Shown here piece after piece: positions 11,313 through 19,881 of a stretch of DNA of 25,280 bases. How positions within the stretch are numbered: the stretch's first letter is position 1; each line of letters begins with the position of its first letter. The notes under the pieces were generated by a model. That model saw only the letters and a program-made list of their open reading frames with translations, was not told the DNA's origin and made no database searches. Position numbers and translations under genes: made by a program. Origin of the DNA: Larix sibirica (lineage: Eukaryota; Streptophyta; Pinopsida; Pinales; Pinaceae); the NCBI GenBank assembly GCA_004151065.3, contig NWUY0300023841.1, positions 41,137-66,416 of the forward strand, written 5' to 3'.

Positions 11313-12250
11313 TTATTTCTTATGAATCCAAAAGAGATATGTGCTTGATCTTTTTGAGGATCTATTTTGATATTTCATTCTTGATTTGTGTAGAATATCT
11401 TTTAAGCATTTCATTTGTCCTTCTGGAATGGACTCTACTTCTTGTCGTTCATATCTGTCCATTATGACTCGTAGATCTAAATCTTTTAGGCCTGCATCTT
11501 CATCCTCCCATGATCCCAGATTTTCCATATCTTCCATTGTCTCTTTTGTTGGATATATATCATAAATAAAACTGCCCTCTTTTTCATTCAAATCTGCTAC
11601 CATTTCTTTATTTCCTTGATATCTTGGTGTCTTTTGATCATAGATACAAATTTGTTGAGTTATAAAAGTAGGGCCCATTCTTAAATACTCTATCCTAGTC
11701 TTCCAAGTTAGTGAATATGGTTGTGAAGAAGCCCTTGGATCCTAATTTCAGGTCAACTTGTCCTTTTGGTTTCCATTTTTTTGGATCCATCTTTGAAGAT
11801 ATTTGTTCGCTTCCATATACCAATAAAATTCCTCTTACAACATGTTCATGCATATGTTGGATGTATTATGTAACCCTAGAAAAGGTTATTTCATACCTTG
11901 TAGTTTTTTCCGCTGCTAGAATGCATCATCCTTTCCTCTTTTGGGTGTTGTCGGTCAAGTCCTTATCTTTCTTTGGGTTGACCATGGTTGTTTCTGATGA
12001 CGTAGGATTTCCTGCCCCTCTTGACCCCAACTTAGTTTGAATGTTTGATTCTATGGACTTGTTCAAGGTTTGTGTTTTAGCTGCCTCTAACTGGATCGGA
12101 GTTCGAATTCCAGCCACTGTTGACTAGATCAGAATTCGCATTTCATCCTTTTGTCCTATGCATGGGGGTTGGATTACTTTCCTTGGGTCTATCTTGGAGA
12201 TAATTGCCTTGAAGTAGGGAGCAATACCCCCTCCTTTAAGTTCAATTGTT
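11313..12250 (-). pseudogene. LINE family A ORF1 remnant (DUF4283-like)
   Basis: Minus-strand translations give KWKPKGQVDLKLGSKGFF and then TTIFTNLED, a stop, DRVFKNGPTF (about 11680-11800). This fits the DUF4283 pattern of plant L1 ORF1 proteins ('GFF...F...EDR..V...GP.F'). A Lys/Thr/Ser-rich segment at 11926-12117 and a block at about 12150-12240 (APYFKAIISKIDPRKVIQPP) lie upstream. An acidic tail (KEGSFIYDIYPTKETMEDME) follows at 11313-11678. Such ORF1 proteins bind the element RNA. The expected central part ('VPVWVRLPGLP') and a zinc knuckle are not seen, so an internal deletion is likely. Stops and frame changes abound. The family call is moderate. Confidence 0.6.
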
Positions 12251-12260
12251 GGGATATATG

Positions 12261-12647
12261 AAAACCTTGTTTTACATTTAGTTTAACAGAGAGTTTGAGT
12301 TATATAGCTGCTAAAATTGGTGATCATGTTGGCATCAAGGTGCATAATAATTTGAGTACGAGATCCCTTTGTATTCATGGAAAATAACTAAGCTATGATG
12401 ATGCAATGTTTGAAATGGGGATTCATAGGAGAAAAATTGTTCATTCACCCAGGCTATTGTTATCCAAGGAGTGGTGAATTAAAAATATTTTTTTATTAGA
12501 AGTTCAAGAAGCTTAAGGAGTAAATGTAATCACTAGTACTTTTTAAACATTGAATAATAGTCTTTTTTGTCATTAAAAGTATCATTAAGTCCAATTTGAG
12601 CCATGGGCATTGTTAAAACTAGAATAATTACAATTTACCTGCACATT
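12261..12647. other. Short interval between two LINEs
   Basis: AT-rich DNA between the 5' end of the minus-strand LINE and the target site of LINE family B copy 1. No coding capacity or RNA gene is seen. Its right part is the left flank of the pre-insertion locus that continues at 19051. Confidence 0.55.
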
Positions 12648-12664
12648 AACAATGGTTTCCAAAC
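12648..12664. repeat. Target-site duplication of LINE family B copy 1, 5' copy (17 bp)
   Basis: AACAATGGTTTCCAAAC is repeated exactly at 19034-19050, immediately after the A-rich tail. The base context on the nicked strand (TTGTT|AA) fits the T-rich nick preference of L1 endonucleases. The 5' copy sits in a perfect 10-bp-arm palindrome (12649-12658 and 12661-12670, loop CC). Confidence 0.93.
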
Positions 12665-12829
12665 CATTGTAAACAATGAGATAATCATAACGGGCTCTAG
12701 GGAACAATGATTGAGCGGAAGGCGCTAGGGTTTTAGGCTGCTGAAAGATCAGACGCCAACGAATCTTCTCGGTGCGAATCCGAGGTAAGGGCTTTGTTGT
12801 GATCAGGTTGGACCGGTGCAGTCTGGCTT
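12665..12829 (+). promoter_or_regulatory. LINE family B 5' UTR with a telo-box-like motif (putative internal promoter)
   Basis: The segment between the target duplication and the first ORF1 ATG is richer in G, C and CpG than its flanks. It contains GCTAGGGTTTTAGG; TAGGGTTT (12726-12733) is the complement of the plant telo-box AAACCCTA, found in promoters and 5' leaders of many plant growth-related genes. L1-type elements carry an internal promoter in this position. That this segment drives transcription is an inference from position and motif only. Confidence 0.4.
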
Positions 12830-13564
12830 ATGGTCCCTTCTAGCAGTTCCTCCTTGGAGCCGCCCCCTCACCCATTGCCGCCAGAAGTTGAGGCATTCAA
12901 AAGGATGATCATGGCCTACCTTAAGAAGAAATCAACGAAAGTTACACGCTTCATAAAAAAGGTTGGATGAAATCCTGGAAGTTTCTCTTCCTCCCGAGAA
13001 CCCGATGAAATGTGATCTCACCTTGGCGGAAAGAGCGCTGATAGGACAGTTTGCAGGGCTGTGGCCCTCTCCAAAATCCATCGAAGCTTGGGTTCAAAAA
13101 AAATGGGGGCCTTTGATTTCGAACAATGTCACTTCTTTTTTTTGGGTAGGAGCTTTTTTCTTTTTGATTTTATCTCTAAAGACGATTGAGACCCGATCTT
13201 CTGAAACGGTTCCTATTTCATGGAGCCCCAAGGTCTATATCTTAATAAGTGGACCCATGAATTTGATCCTTTGGAGGACGTCCCATTGGTGGTCCTAATC
13301 TGGGTCCGCCTTCCAAACCTCCCTCTTCACTGCCGTGACTGGGAATCTTTGAAACACATTAGAAACTCCCTTGGGAAATTTATAAATCGGGCAGACCCCA
13401 AGTCCCAGCATGCCTATGCCTAGATCTGCGTGGAAGATGCTACATACAAAGACAAGCTTCAAGGAAGTCAACCTACTTTGGAAAAAATGTTGTCTAAGAA
13501 CCCTATAGCTACCAGAAACCAAACTCAGGGCCCCAAAGGAGCCCAAAACCGCAATAGTAAGTAA
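12830..13564 (+). pseudogene. LINE family B ORF1 (DUF4283-like), broken
   Basis: Start chosen at the ATG at 12830-12832 (MVPSSSSSLEPPP), followed by a Lys-rich segment. A sixth A in the A-run near 12955 shifts the frame. The frame then gives LPPENPMKCDLTLAERALIG and WPSPKSIEAWVQKKWG (12963-13298). A second shift leads to MEPQGLYLNKWTHEFDPLED and VLIWVRLPNLPLHCRDWESL (13220-13423). These are the DUF4283 hallmarks of plant L1 ORF1. A TAG after QHAYA (13421-13423) interrupts it; the same frame runs on to the TAA at 13562-13564. The CCHC knuckle that usually follows DUF4283 is absent: after ICVE the sequence passes directly into a short Lys/Gln/Asn-rich tail. The missing knuckle suggests an internal deletion or a naturally short ORF1. 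The product would bind LINE RNA. Confidence 0.82.
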
Positions 13565-13566
13565 TG
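13562..13566 (+). promoter_or_regulatory. TAATG stop/start overlap joining ORF1 to ORF2
   Basis: The ORF1 stop TAA (13562-13564) shares its last A with the ORF2 start ATG (13564-13566). The same TAATG is kept in copy 2 at 19912-19916. Overlapping UAAUG is known to couple ORF1 and ORF2 translation in the silkworm LINE SART1, so termination-reinitiation is a reasonable inference here. Confidence 0.7.
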
Positions 13567-16500
13567 AAGGTTATCTCCTGGAATTGTAGGGGTCTGGGCA
13601 GTAAGTTAAAAGAAAATGCTATGAAAGATATTATACGTATGGGAAACCCAAATTTACTTATAATACAGGAGACAAATATGGAGGATGGAGACTTCCTCCG
13701 AAGTAGTAATAGTTTCTGGAAAAAAGGGAAACTACTAGCAGTCTCTTCCAGAGGCGCGTTGGGAGGAATTGGAACCCCCTGGAAAGAAGAGGTATTAGAC
13801 TTGGTGCAAGAACGTTTGGGATCCCACTGGATCTTCACGTAGTTCCTCCATAAAGTGTCAAATACCCTGGTAAGTCTCTTCAATATTTATGTTCCAGTTT
13901 GTTTTATAGAAAAGAAAAGATGTTGGGATTCCATTAGTTCTCTTGCAGATGAAATACGCTTGGATAATATTATTTTGGTCGACGACCTTAATCTTACCCT
14001 CAGCCTCAATGAAAAAATAGGTGGGGTCAGGGTCAGAGACACCGCTAGAGAATGGGTTGAATATATAATGCAAGAATGGGATCTAATGGACATTAAACCT
14101 AAAAAGGGAACTTTCACTTGGACAAATCGAAGAATAGGAAATGGGCATATTGCAACTAGACTGGACAGATTCCTGGTCCATAGTTCCTTCTTGCTACTGG
14201 GACTGGAAGCCACCTCCTTGATCCTACCTATGAGAGTCTATGATCACAGGCCTATTATTCTTGAATTAAAAGAAAATATCAATCTTGGTCCCATTCCTTT
14301 CCGTTTCAGTCCCCTTTGGACCTCACACCCATAATTTTTGGAAAGAGTTCGCTTGGTCTGGAACAAACTAGTGCTTGGTTCTCCTTTCTATGTCTGGGAA
14401 TAAAAATTAAGAAGAGTAAAAAGAGACCTAAAAGCTTGGGTTAAAGGTTTACCTTCTCTGCTAGAGGGAAGAACATAGGTGCAAAGGAGACTTACAGATC
14501 AACAGCTTGAAATAGAAAAAGAAGAAATCGTTAAGGAAACACTAGTCAAGGAAGAAAATCTGTAAGCTTCTCTGCACAAATCCCGTGTACAAGAAGAAGA
14601 ATAATGGAGACACAAATATCGAAGCCTTTGGATTAAATCTGGAGATAAAAACACCTCTTTCTTTCATAAACAGACCCAAGCCCGGCATCACTTCAACAAT
14701 GTTAAGGAAGTCCAAGTCCAAAAACACACAATCTCATACTTTCCTAGCATTAAAAATGCAACTCATCAACATTTCAAACTCCTGTATACGGAAGAAAATC
14801 AAAATGATCAAATGGAGGTTGATCGTAAACGTGATCCCAAGATCATTATCAGAGCGCATGAATCAAAATCTCATAACCCCTGTCACTAGAGAAGAAACTA
14901 AGCAGGATCTAAAAGAAATGGAACCCGATAAGGCCCCTAGTCCTGATGGCTTTACAACCAGATTTATAAAAGTCTACTGCAAAGTGGTTAAAAAATATTT
15001 GCACAGGATGATCCTTAAGTCCCAAGCCTATTTGAAGATCGACGGAAGCACTAATTCAAATTTCCTTGCGTTAATTCCAAAAGAATATGGGGTGAAAACC
15101 TTTGATCGATTTCTTCCGATCTCCCTATGCAACATCAGATACAAGATCATTACAAAAATTATTGCTAATAGACTAAGGAAAATCATGCCAAAGATAATCC
15201 CCGCTAATCAAGGAGATTTTGTAAAAGGCCGCGAAATAATGGACAAGATCATCCTTATTCAGGAGGTAATCCATTCCAGCCTTTGCAGAAAGAAAAAGCC
15301 ATGGTTGTAAAGATAGACCTGACAAATTCTTTTGATAGGGTAAGGCACACCTTCCTACTTGATGTTTTGGAGTGCTTTGGTTTCAACTCAAACTTCACAA
15401 CCTGGGTTAAGGTTTTCATAGGAGAACCTTGGATCGCCCCCTTGGTAAATGGGAGAGCTACAAACTTCTTTAAAGCATCTAGGGGTCTCCTCCAGGTATT
15501 CCCCCTATCCCCTTTGTTGTTTGTTATTCAGGTCTATGTTCTAAGCTTTATTTTGGAAAAAAGATGACAAGATAAGGATCTGTCGGGGCTTCACTTTGTT
15601 CTTGGAGTCCAAGATATAAATAATGACCAATTTGCAGATGATACCCTACTCCTAGGTGGAGCTTCCCCCAGGTGGCTGTTGCTTTTAAATTTGATCTCGA
15701 CCTCTACTGTGATATCTCAGGAAGTCGTCTGAATTCTGGAAAAAGCCAAATCTATGTTTGGAATATCTCTTCCAAGGACTAAGCAACATAGTGAAAGTTT
15801 TTGGTTTTCAAGGACAACTTCATTGGTCCTCCTTTAAATAACACGGTCTCCCGATATTTCAAAAGACTCCGCGGAGCCTGGACTTGCTTCCCTTGATTGA
15901 AAAATTCAAACAACGTTTAATCTCCTGGGGTGCACACTGGCCGAACCTACTGGAAAATGGTCCTCATAAAAGATGTGCTTTCAATTCTTCCCATCTGTCA
16001 ATGCTCCATTTTTCTAGCCCCTAAAGGAATCCTGCATATGATGGAAAAATAAATTCGAAAATTATTTTGGAAAGGAGGAAAACAAAATGAAAAAAAATTC
16101 CCTCTAGTTAGTTGGGCAAAAATTATAAAAACCTATAAAGAAGGTGGACTTCAAATCGAGGATCCAAAAGCCCAAAACCTGGCCCTTGGAGCAAAGATAC
16201 TCTGGCAACAAATCTCAGGAAAATCGACTTGGGCCAAGAAAGTTCTTCTGAAAAAATACTTCCCTAATCCTATATTGTGGAGTCTAGACACCTCCCCTAA
16301 GATACAATCGGGTTCCCCCATTTTTCAACTCTGCAAAAAAGATCTCCCTTTTTTTTAGATCATCTCTTTTAGATTCCTAGAAATGGAAAAAAGCTAGATT
16401 TATGGGAAGCTCGTATAATGAGCAACAAACCACTTTCAAGTCTCGAGGAGCTAGCCCCTCTAAAAGTTTGTTTGGAAACTCAAGGAATCAATTCGCTATG

Positions 16501-17708
16501 GAACCTTTCAACTTGGGACGAATTGGAAGGTATCTGGAATCGATGGAAACGTCTCGAACCACCTGATCAACTTCTATAATCTTGGCATTTTCTTCTCTCA
16601 GAGCTAAAAGTCAAAGCTCCTCTCTCTTCTGGAGCAAAGGATAAGAGAGGTTGGGGATTGGGCACTGGTCAATATTTCGTGGCCCGATATGGATCCCCTA
16701 ACCCAACTCTATTGAAAGGTATATGGAAAACTAAAAGCATCCCCAAAATTGACATCTTTATATGGACGCTAGGACACCAAGGTATTTTAGCAGGTGAAAA
16801 TTTACAGAGAGGGGCATCCTCGAACCCTGAAGTCGATATGTCTTTTCTCTCCAACAAGCTGAAACTATAAAGCACCTGTTTATGGAATTCCTGGTCGCTA
16901 AGGAAATATGGAAGCAAGCTCTAGAACCCTGGAGTAATACCATTGCAATGTCGGGAAACATCACGACTCTTCTTTCTAAATGGGGATCCATGTACCAACA
17001 TATGTTCTCTGCCAAGGTATGAACCTTTCGAAATTTATTCTTTTGAAAATATGGCTAGAAAGAAACAATCGAATTTTCAAAGAAAAAGATTCCTCCTCAT
17101 CCCAAGTGGTTGCTAAAGCCTTAGGCATTCTAAAGGAATTCATACAACGTAATTCCAACACCTCCAATTCTCCCTCCCTTCTCCTAGAAGAAATAGCTTG
17201 GGGAAATCAACTGGGCCTCTCCCTTTCCCATTCTATGCAGCCCAAGATATAGGTTGAGTAATGGAAAATTCGACTAGAGGAAGAGCAATTCCTCCAATGG
17301 AAATACAAGATGAATTTGTATAGCCTTTTCTTCGATGGAGCCTCCAAATGTAACCCTGGGGTGGTAGGAGGGGGAGGGATAATCCTTTGTCTCGATGGCA
17401 CAAAAGAATTCCAGTACTCATGGGGTTTAGGTATTGCAACCAATAATCAAGCAGAGGCTTTGGCTCTTCTTCAAGGCCTTCGTTAGCTCAAGAAAAAAGT
17501 ATCCTGCAAGAAAGAATTATTGGATATTCCAAAAGTCTCATCAACCTCATGATCAAGAACTCAAATCCAACTGAAATCTAGTTGAAACAAATTGTCACTA
17601 GAATCCTTGATCTAGTCTCCCTCTTTTAGAATATTCCACATACTCCGTAAGAAAAACATGGAGGCTGATCTGGCTGCAAATAGGGCATTTTCCCTGGCAC
17701 CAAGCTCA

Positions 17709-18327
17709 TTGCTACTCAATGAACACATCGTGGAGGTGGACCCACTCCCTAATTGGATCCGCGTTGTCCTGTTTCCAGCTGGTGCTTTTCCACATGAGAA
17801 AAGGATATTGCAGGACATGTGGGAGATCACATTTAATAGGAAGAGGAGGTGGAGGTCTGTGGAGGTAGGCGCTTGCACATGGAACATTAAAATAAAGAGG
17901 CAAAGTTATATCACCTTTAAGTTTCCAGACTTGGAAAGACCTATCACCCATGGGAAGAACGTTGATGATATGGATCCACAAATGGACTGGTACACCCTCC
18001 GCCTGCAAATTGACATCCACAAAGCTCATTTGGTTAATTTCTGGGATACATGCGAGTGAAAGCCCCTTGTAGTTTTAATGGGAGTCCAAGTATGGATGTT
18101 CTATCCTGTTTTCATGGAAGACGACATTTAGCTCATGGATATCCCCCATTATGTGGTTGGTCACCCCTCCACCGCATTCTTGAGAATCCTTTCTGGTGAG
18201 AGCACAAAGAATTTGAACAGGAAAGGGAGCAAGGATATGGATTCAAGTGAAAGAAGCCATGAATGTTTCCTGGAGCATGAAGTCACGAGCTTGGGGAGAC
18301 GTCTGTGAATGTTTAAAGACACCTTGA
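17709..18327 (+). other. Unrecognised C-terminal module of LINE family B ORF2, copy 1
   Basis: Directly after the RNase H end (EADLAANRAF) the same frame stays open from 17658 to 18059. It encodes LPNWIRVVLFPAGAFP, WNIKIKRQSYITFKFPDLER, ITHGKNVDDMDPQMDWYTL and HKAHLVNFWD. After a copy-specific TGA (18057-18059) the frame continues with VVLMGVQVWMFY and EDDI, a TAG at 18129-18131, then VVGHPSTAFLR, LSGESTKNL and HECFLEHEVTSLG. An extra G near 18296 then shifts it. The sequence is mixed polar and aromatic, without Cys-His knuckles or membrane segments. I recognise no family. It is present and collinear in copy 2 (24120-24731), so it belongs to the family and not to one insertion. It may be a captured host segment. 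Confidence 0.6.
18312..18318 (+). promoter_or_regulatory. T TTA AAG heptamer, possible -1 frameshift site (copy 1)
   Basis: The heptamer fits X XXY YYZ in the frame of the C-terminal module, which ends two codons later at TGA (18325-18327). A -1 slip leads into the coiled-coil frame. The identical heptamer lies at 24716-24722 in copy 2. In copy 1 an extra G upstream has already changed the phase. Only weak downstream pairing is visible by eye. A lost base in a T run would give the same picture. Confidence 0.3.
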
Positions 18328-18365
18328 AAGCTCAGAAAAGGAGCACAAAAAGGTTTAAGTAGAAT

Positions 18366-18794
18366 GTGGAGGAAAAGATGAAGCAAACCAAGGAGAGAAT
18401 GGAGCAAATGGATGAACTGGAACATGAGAACCGTGTAATCCATAATGAACACGTAGCAATGATAGAGGCGCAGAGGCATGAAAAACACCAGGTGAATCAG
18501 GCTTTGTCTGATAGACTTCTCCAACTTGAAACTCAGTTGGGTATCATGGCCTTTGAAGCCCATGCCCGTAAGGATTTCGATGCCTACCCGAAGCAAGATG
18601 AACAGAATAATCTAGGAGATTCCCTAGGTATCTCTGCTGTTAATCTCGAGCAACAACATGATCACATTGCAGAGATAGAAACAAAAATTGAGGACTTGGA
18701 AGCACTAGTGAAGCAGTTACATCTGAAGCTGCAGGACAAAGAGAAGGGGGATGGTTCTTCATCCCACCAACATAGAGGAAAGCTAGAAGACTAG
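18366..18794 (+). CDS. Coiled-coil reading frame at the 3' end of LINE family B, copy 1
   Basis: An open frame of 142 codons ending at TAG 18792-18794; the first ATG is at 18378. It is rich in Glu, Gln, Lys, His and Leu with a heptad-like pattern: MKQTKERMEQMDELEHENRV, QVNQALSDRLLQLETQLG, VNLEQQHDHIAEIETKIEDL and EALVKQLHLKLQDKEKG, ending SSSHQHRGKLED. No signal peptide or membrane segment. The frame extends upstream through KDTLKAQKRSTKRFK to a TAG, so it may be the far C-terminus of ORF2 reached by a -1 shift, or a separate ORF3. Coiled coils are typical of LINE ORF1 proteins, where they trimerise the RNA-binding protein; at the 3' end they are unexpected. Copy 2 keeps the same frame, length and stop. 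I do not recognise a family. Confidence 0.5.
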   Translation: MEEKMKQTKERMEQMDELEHENRVIHNEHVAMIEAQRHEKHQVNQALSDRLLQLETQLGIMAFEAHARKDFDAYPKQDEQNNLGDSLGISAVNLEQQHDHIAEIETKIEDLEALVKQLHLKLQDKEKGDGSSSHQHRGKLED

Positions 18795-19033
18795 GTTCCC
18801 TGGAAATTCTGTTTTTTTTTGCATGTTTTTCAAATGTAGTATGCTTTTAGGCTAGTTTATTTGATTGTAATAGGAGTAGAATTTGTAAACTCTGTTTTGA
18901 GACACATCATTGTATGAACATCTCTGTTTTAGATTTTCAGACAACCAAGAACCCTTTTGAAGGTTGAATCTCTGTAATGTTGAGGGTTAACCCTCCTTTG
19001 TAATACAATATCCTATTCGTTACTATAAAAAAA
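18795..19033 (+). other. LINE family B 3' UTR and A-rich tail (copy 1)
   Basis: T-rich sequence beginning GTTCCCTGG, with a T9 run, repeated TGTAAT/TGTAAAC motifs, and a GGGTTAACCC palindrome near 18984. It ends in TTACTATAAAAAAAA against the target duplication. The first 70 bp match copy 2. No clean AATAAA is seen; AATACAATA near 19002 is the closest. Confidence 0.75.
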
Positions 19034-19050
19034 AACAATGGTTTCCAAAC
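19034..19050. repeat. Target-site duplication of LINE family B copy 1, 3' copy (17 bp)
   Basis: Exact copy of 12648-12664 directly after the A-rich tail; it marks the 3' boundary of the insertion. Confidence 0.93.
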
Positions 19051-19881
19051 TAACTTAGGAAACCCCGCAACAATGGTCGAGAACACCATTGCAAAGGGTA
19101 TTTTGTAGCAACCATTTTAGTGAAAATTGCCTTGATAACTACATATAAGGGAAGTTGCAAACCATCACTATGTGTAGTTATTAAGTTATTTTAAAGGAAA
19201 TAGATGGTTCCAAACCACACTAATAACTATTGTTTATGACCACCCTTGTATGTACCTATAACGATGGTGTCTAAATTAACCATATAGCTACATACAAGGG
19301 ATATTACAAATAGTAGATACCATGGTGGTTTAGAATTATCATGAAAATATTTAGCCTTCATTTTGAGGACAACTCTTTAGAACCACCCACAAAAGTAATA
19401 ATGACAACTAAGGATCATCCTTAAATCAAGGGCCAATGTAACTTTAGTAGTGATGATAGTCTAAACACCATCACAAACAATCTGGATTTGAGTGACTCTT
19501 TCATTGAATTGCACTGAAAATTGATTAGGATCACTTCAACAATTCAATAATTAAATCCATATTTATTACAAATAATAATATACTAACACAATAGAGATCA
19601 AGGGGTGTCAATAGGCCTACTGATTTGTTCCAGTGGACCCTCTCTTGGAAATGTGGAGTTGTTGAACCCATATGTAGCTAATTACGACTCTTAATTAAAC
19701 ATGGAAACTAATCTATAACACACATAGAAACCATGAAAATGAAATGAACCAAGATATTCTTATTATATTAAAACATGGTTGTCAATCCAAATTTGAAAAA
19801 CTTTGGACTTAAGTACTGTTTTCTTCTTATACAATCTCCAAGCCTTAACATAGACCTCCATGGGTTTATTTACATAGACCT
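19051..19881. other. Pre-insertion locus between the two LINE copies, rich in short hairpins
   Basis: No coding capacity. The first 350 bp repeat short motifs in both orientations. CAATGGT (19071-19077) pairs with ACCATTG (19085-19091). A 17-bp arm at 19243-19259 pairs with 19284-19300 with one mismatch. CTACATATAAGGG (from 19139) is a diverged direct copy of CTACATACAAGGG (from 19288). The pattern resembles subterminal repeats of DNA transposons or a foldback element, but no terminal repeats or transposase are seen. A 12-bp direct repeat ACATAGACCTCC (19848-19859 and 19872-19883) abuts the 5' end of copy 2. Confidence 0.5.
19243..19300. repeat. Inverted repeat, 17-bp arms
   Basis: CCCTTGTATGTACCTAT at 19243-19259 and ATAGCTACATACAAGGG at 19284-19300 are reverse complements with one mismatch, separated by 24 bp. 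A third, diverged copy of the right arm lies at about 19137-19151. Confidence 0.75.

Larger units (their letters stand above)
8325..12260 (-). mobile_element. Old L1-like LINE on the minus strand, family A
   Basis: Reading from 12260 down to 8325 gives, in order, a DUF4283-like ORF1, an AP-endonuclease, a reverse transcriptase and the region after the RT, all in L1 order and on one strand. Many stops and frameshifts mark it as an old copy. The recognisable homology ends near 8325, in the segment corresponding to the post-RT 'GGLGLRDPKV...LGAK' block. The zf-RVT region, 3' UTR and A-tail are therefore missing. Target-primed reverse transcription normally truncates 5' ends, so the missing 3' end points to a later deletion or rearrangement. 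No target-site duplication could be found. A short retroposon has inserted at 10540-10714. Confidence 0.85.
13564..18327 (+). pseudogene. LINE family B copy 1 ORF2: endonuclease, RT, zf-RVT, RNase H, C-terminal module
   Basis: Begins MKVISWNCRGLGSKLKENA, a typical AP-endonuclease start. QETNMED, DDLNLTLSL (usually G-D-F/L-N), KGTFTWTNRR, TRLDRFLV and YDHRPI follow (13564-14334, one TAG at about 13841). The RT has DKAPSPDGF, FLALIPKEYG, FVKGREIMDKI (14585-15310), VKIDLTNSFDRVRHTFLL, and the catalytic box FADD (15631-15642). A one-base deletion after GGASP shifts the frame. Post-RT blocks run to about 16640. The zf-RVT segment (GIWKTKSIPKIDIFIW) is at 16690-16930 with a small deletion before it. 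RNase H follows at about 17308-17690: FFDGASKCNPG, NNQAEAL, then a frameshift and GYS where the catalytic Asp (GDS) should be, then MEADLAANRA. The frame passes without a break into the C-terminal module. At least ten stops or indels disable it. Confidence 0.88.
12665..19033 (+). mobile_element. Complete L1-type LINE, family B copy 1
   Basis: A 6369-bp unit bounded by an exact 17-bp target-site duplication and ending in an A-rich tail (TTACTATAAAAAAAA), so both ends are defined. Content in order: a moderately GC-rich 5' UTR, ORF1 with a DUF4283-like domain, a TAATG overlap, ORF2 (endonuclease, RT, zf-RVT, RNase H, then an unrecognised C-terminal module), a coiled-coil frame in another phase, and a 3' UTR of about 240 bp. 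Indels and stops disable every long frame. Against copy 2 it aligns at roughly nine bases in ten by eye. It has its own small deletions near 16675 and 17005. A complete 5' end is uncommon for LINE copies and makes this the reference for the family. Confidence 0.92.

Noticed and set aside
12783-12821. GTAAG...CAG pair in the LINE 5' UTR that resembles an intron
   Set aside because: About 40 nt is too short for a plant intron and no branch point is evident.
13509-14213. Minus-strand frames of 71-124 codons opposite the LINE endonuclease
   Set aside because: Shadows of the plus-strand endonuclease; related shadows recur opposite copy 2, as expected for antisense frames of a repeated sequence.
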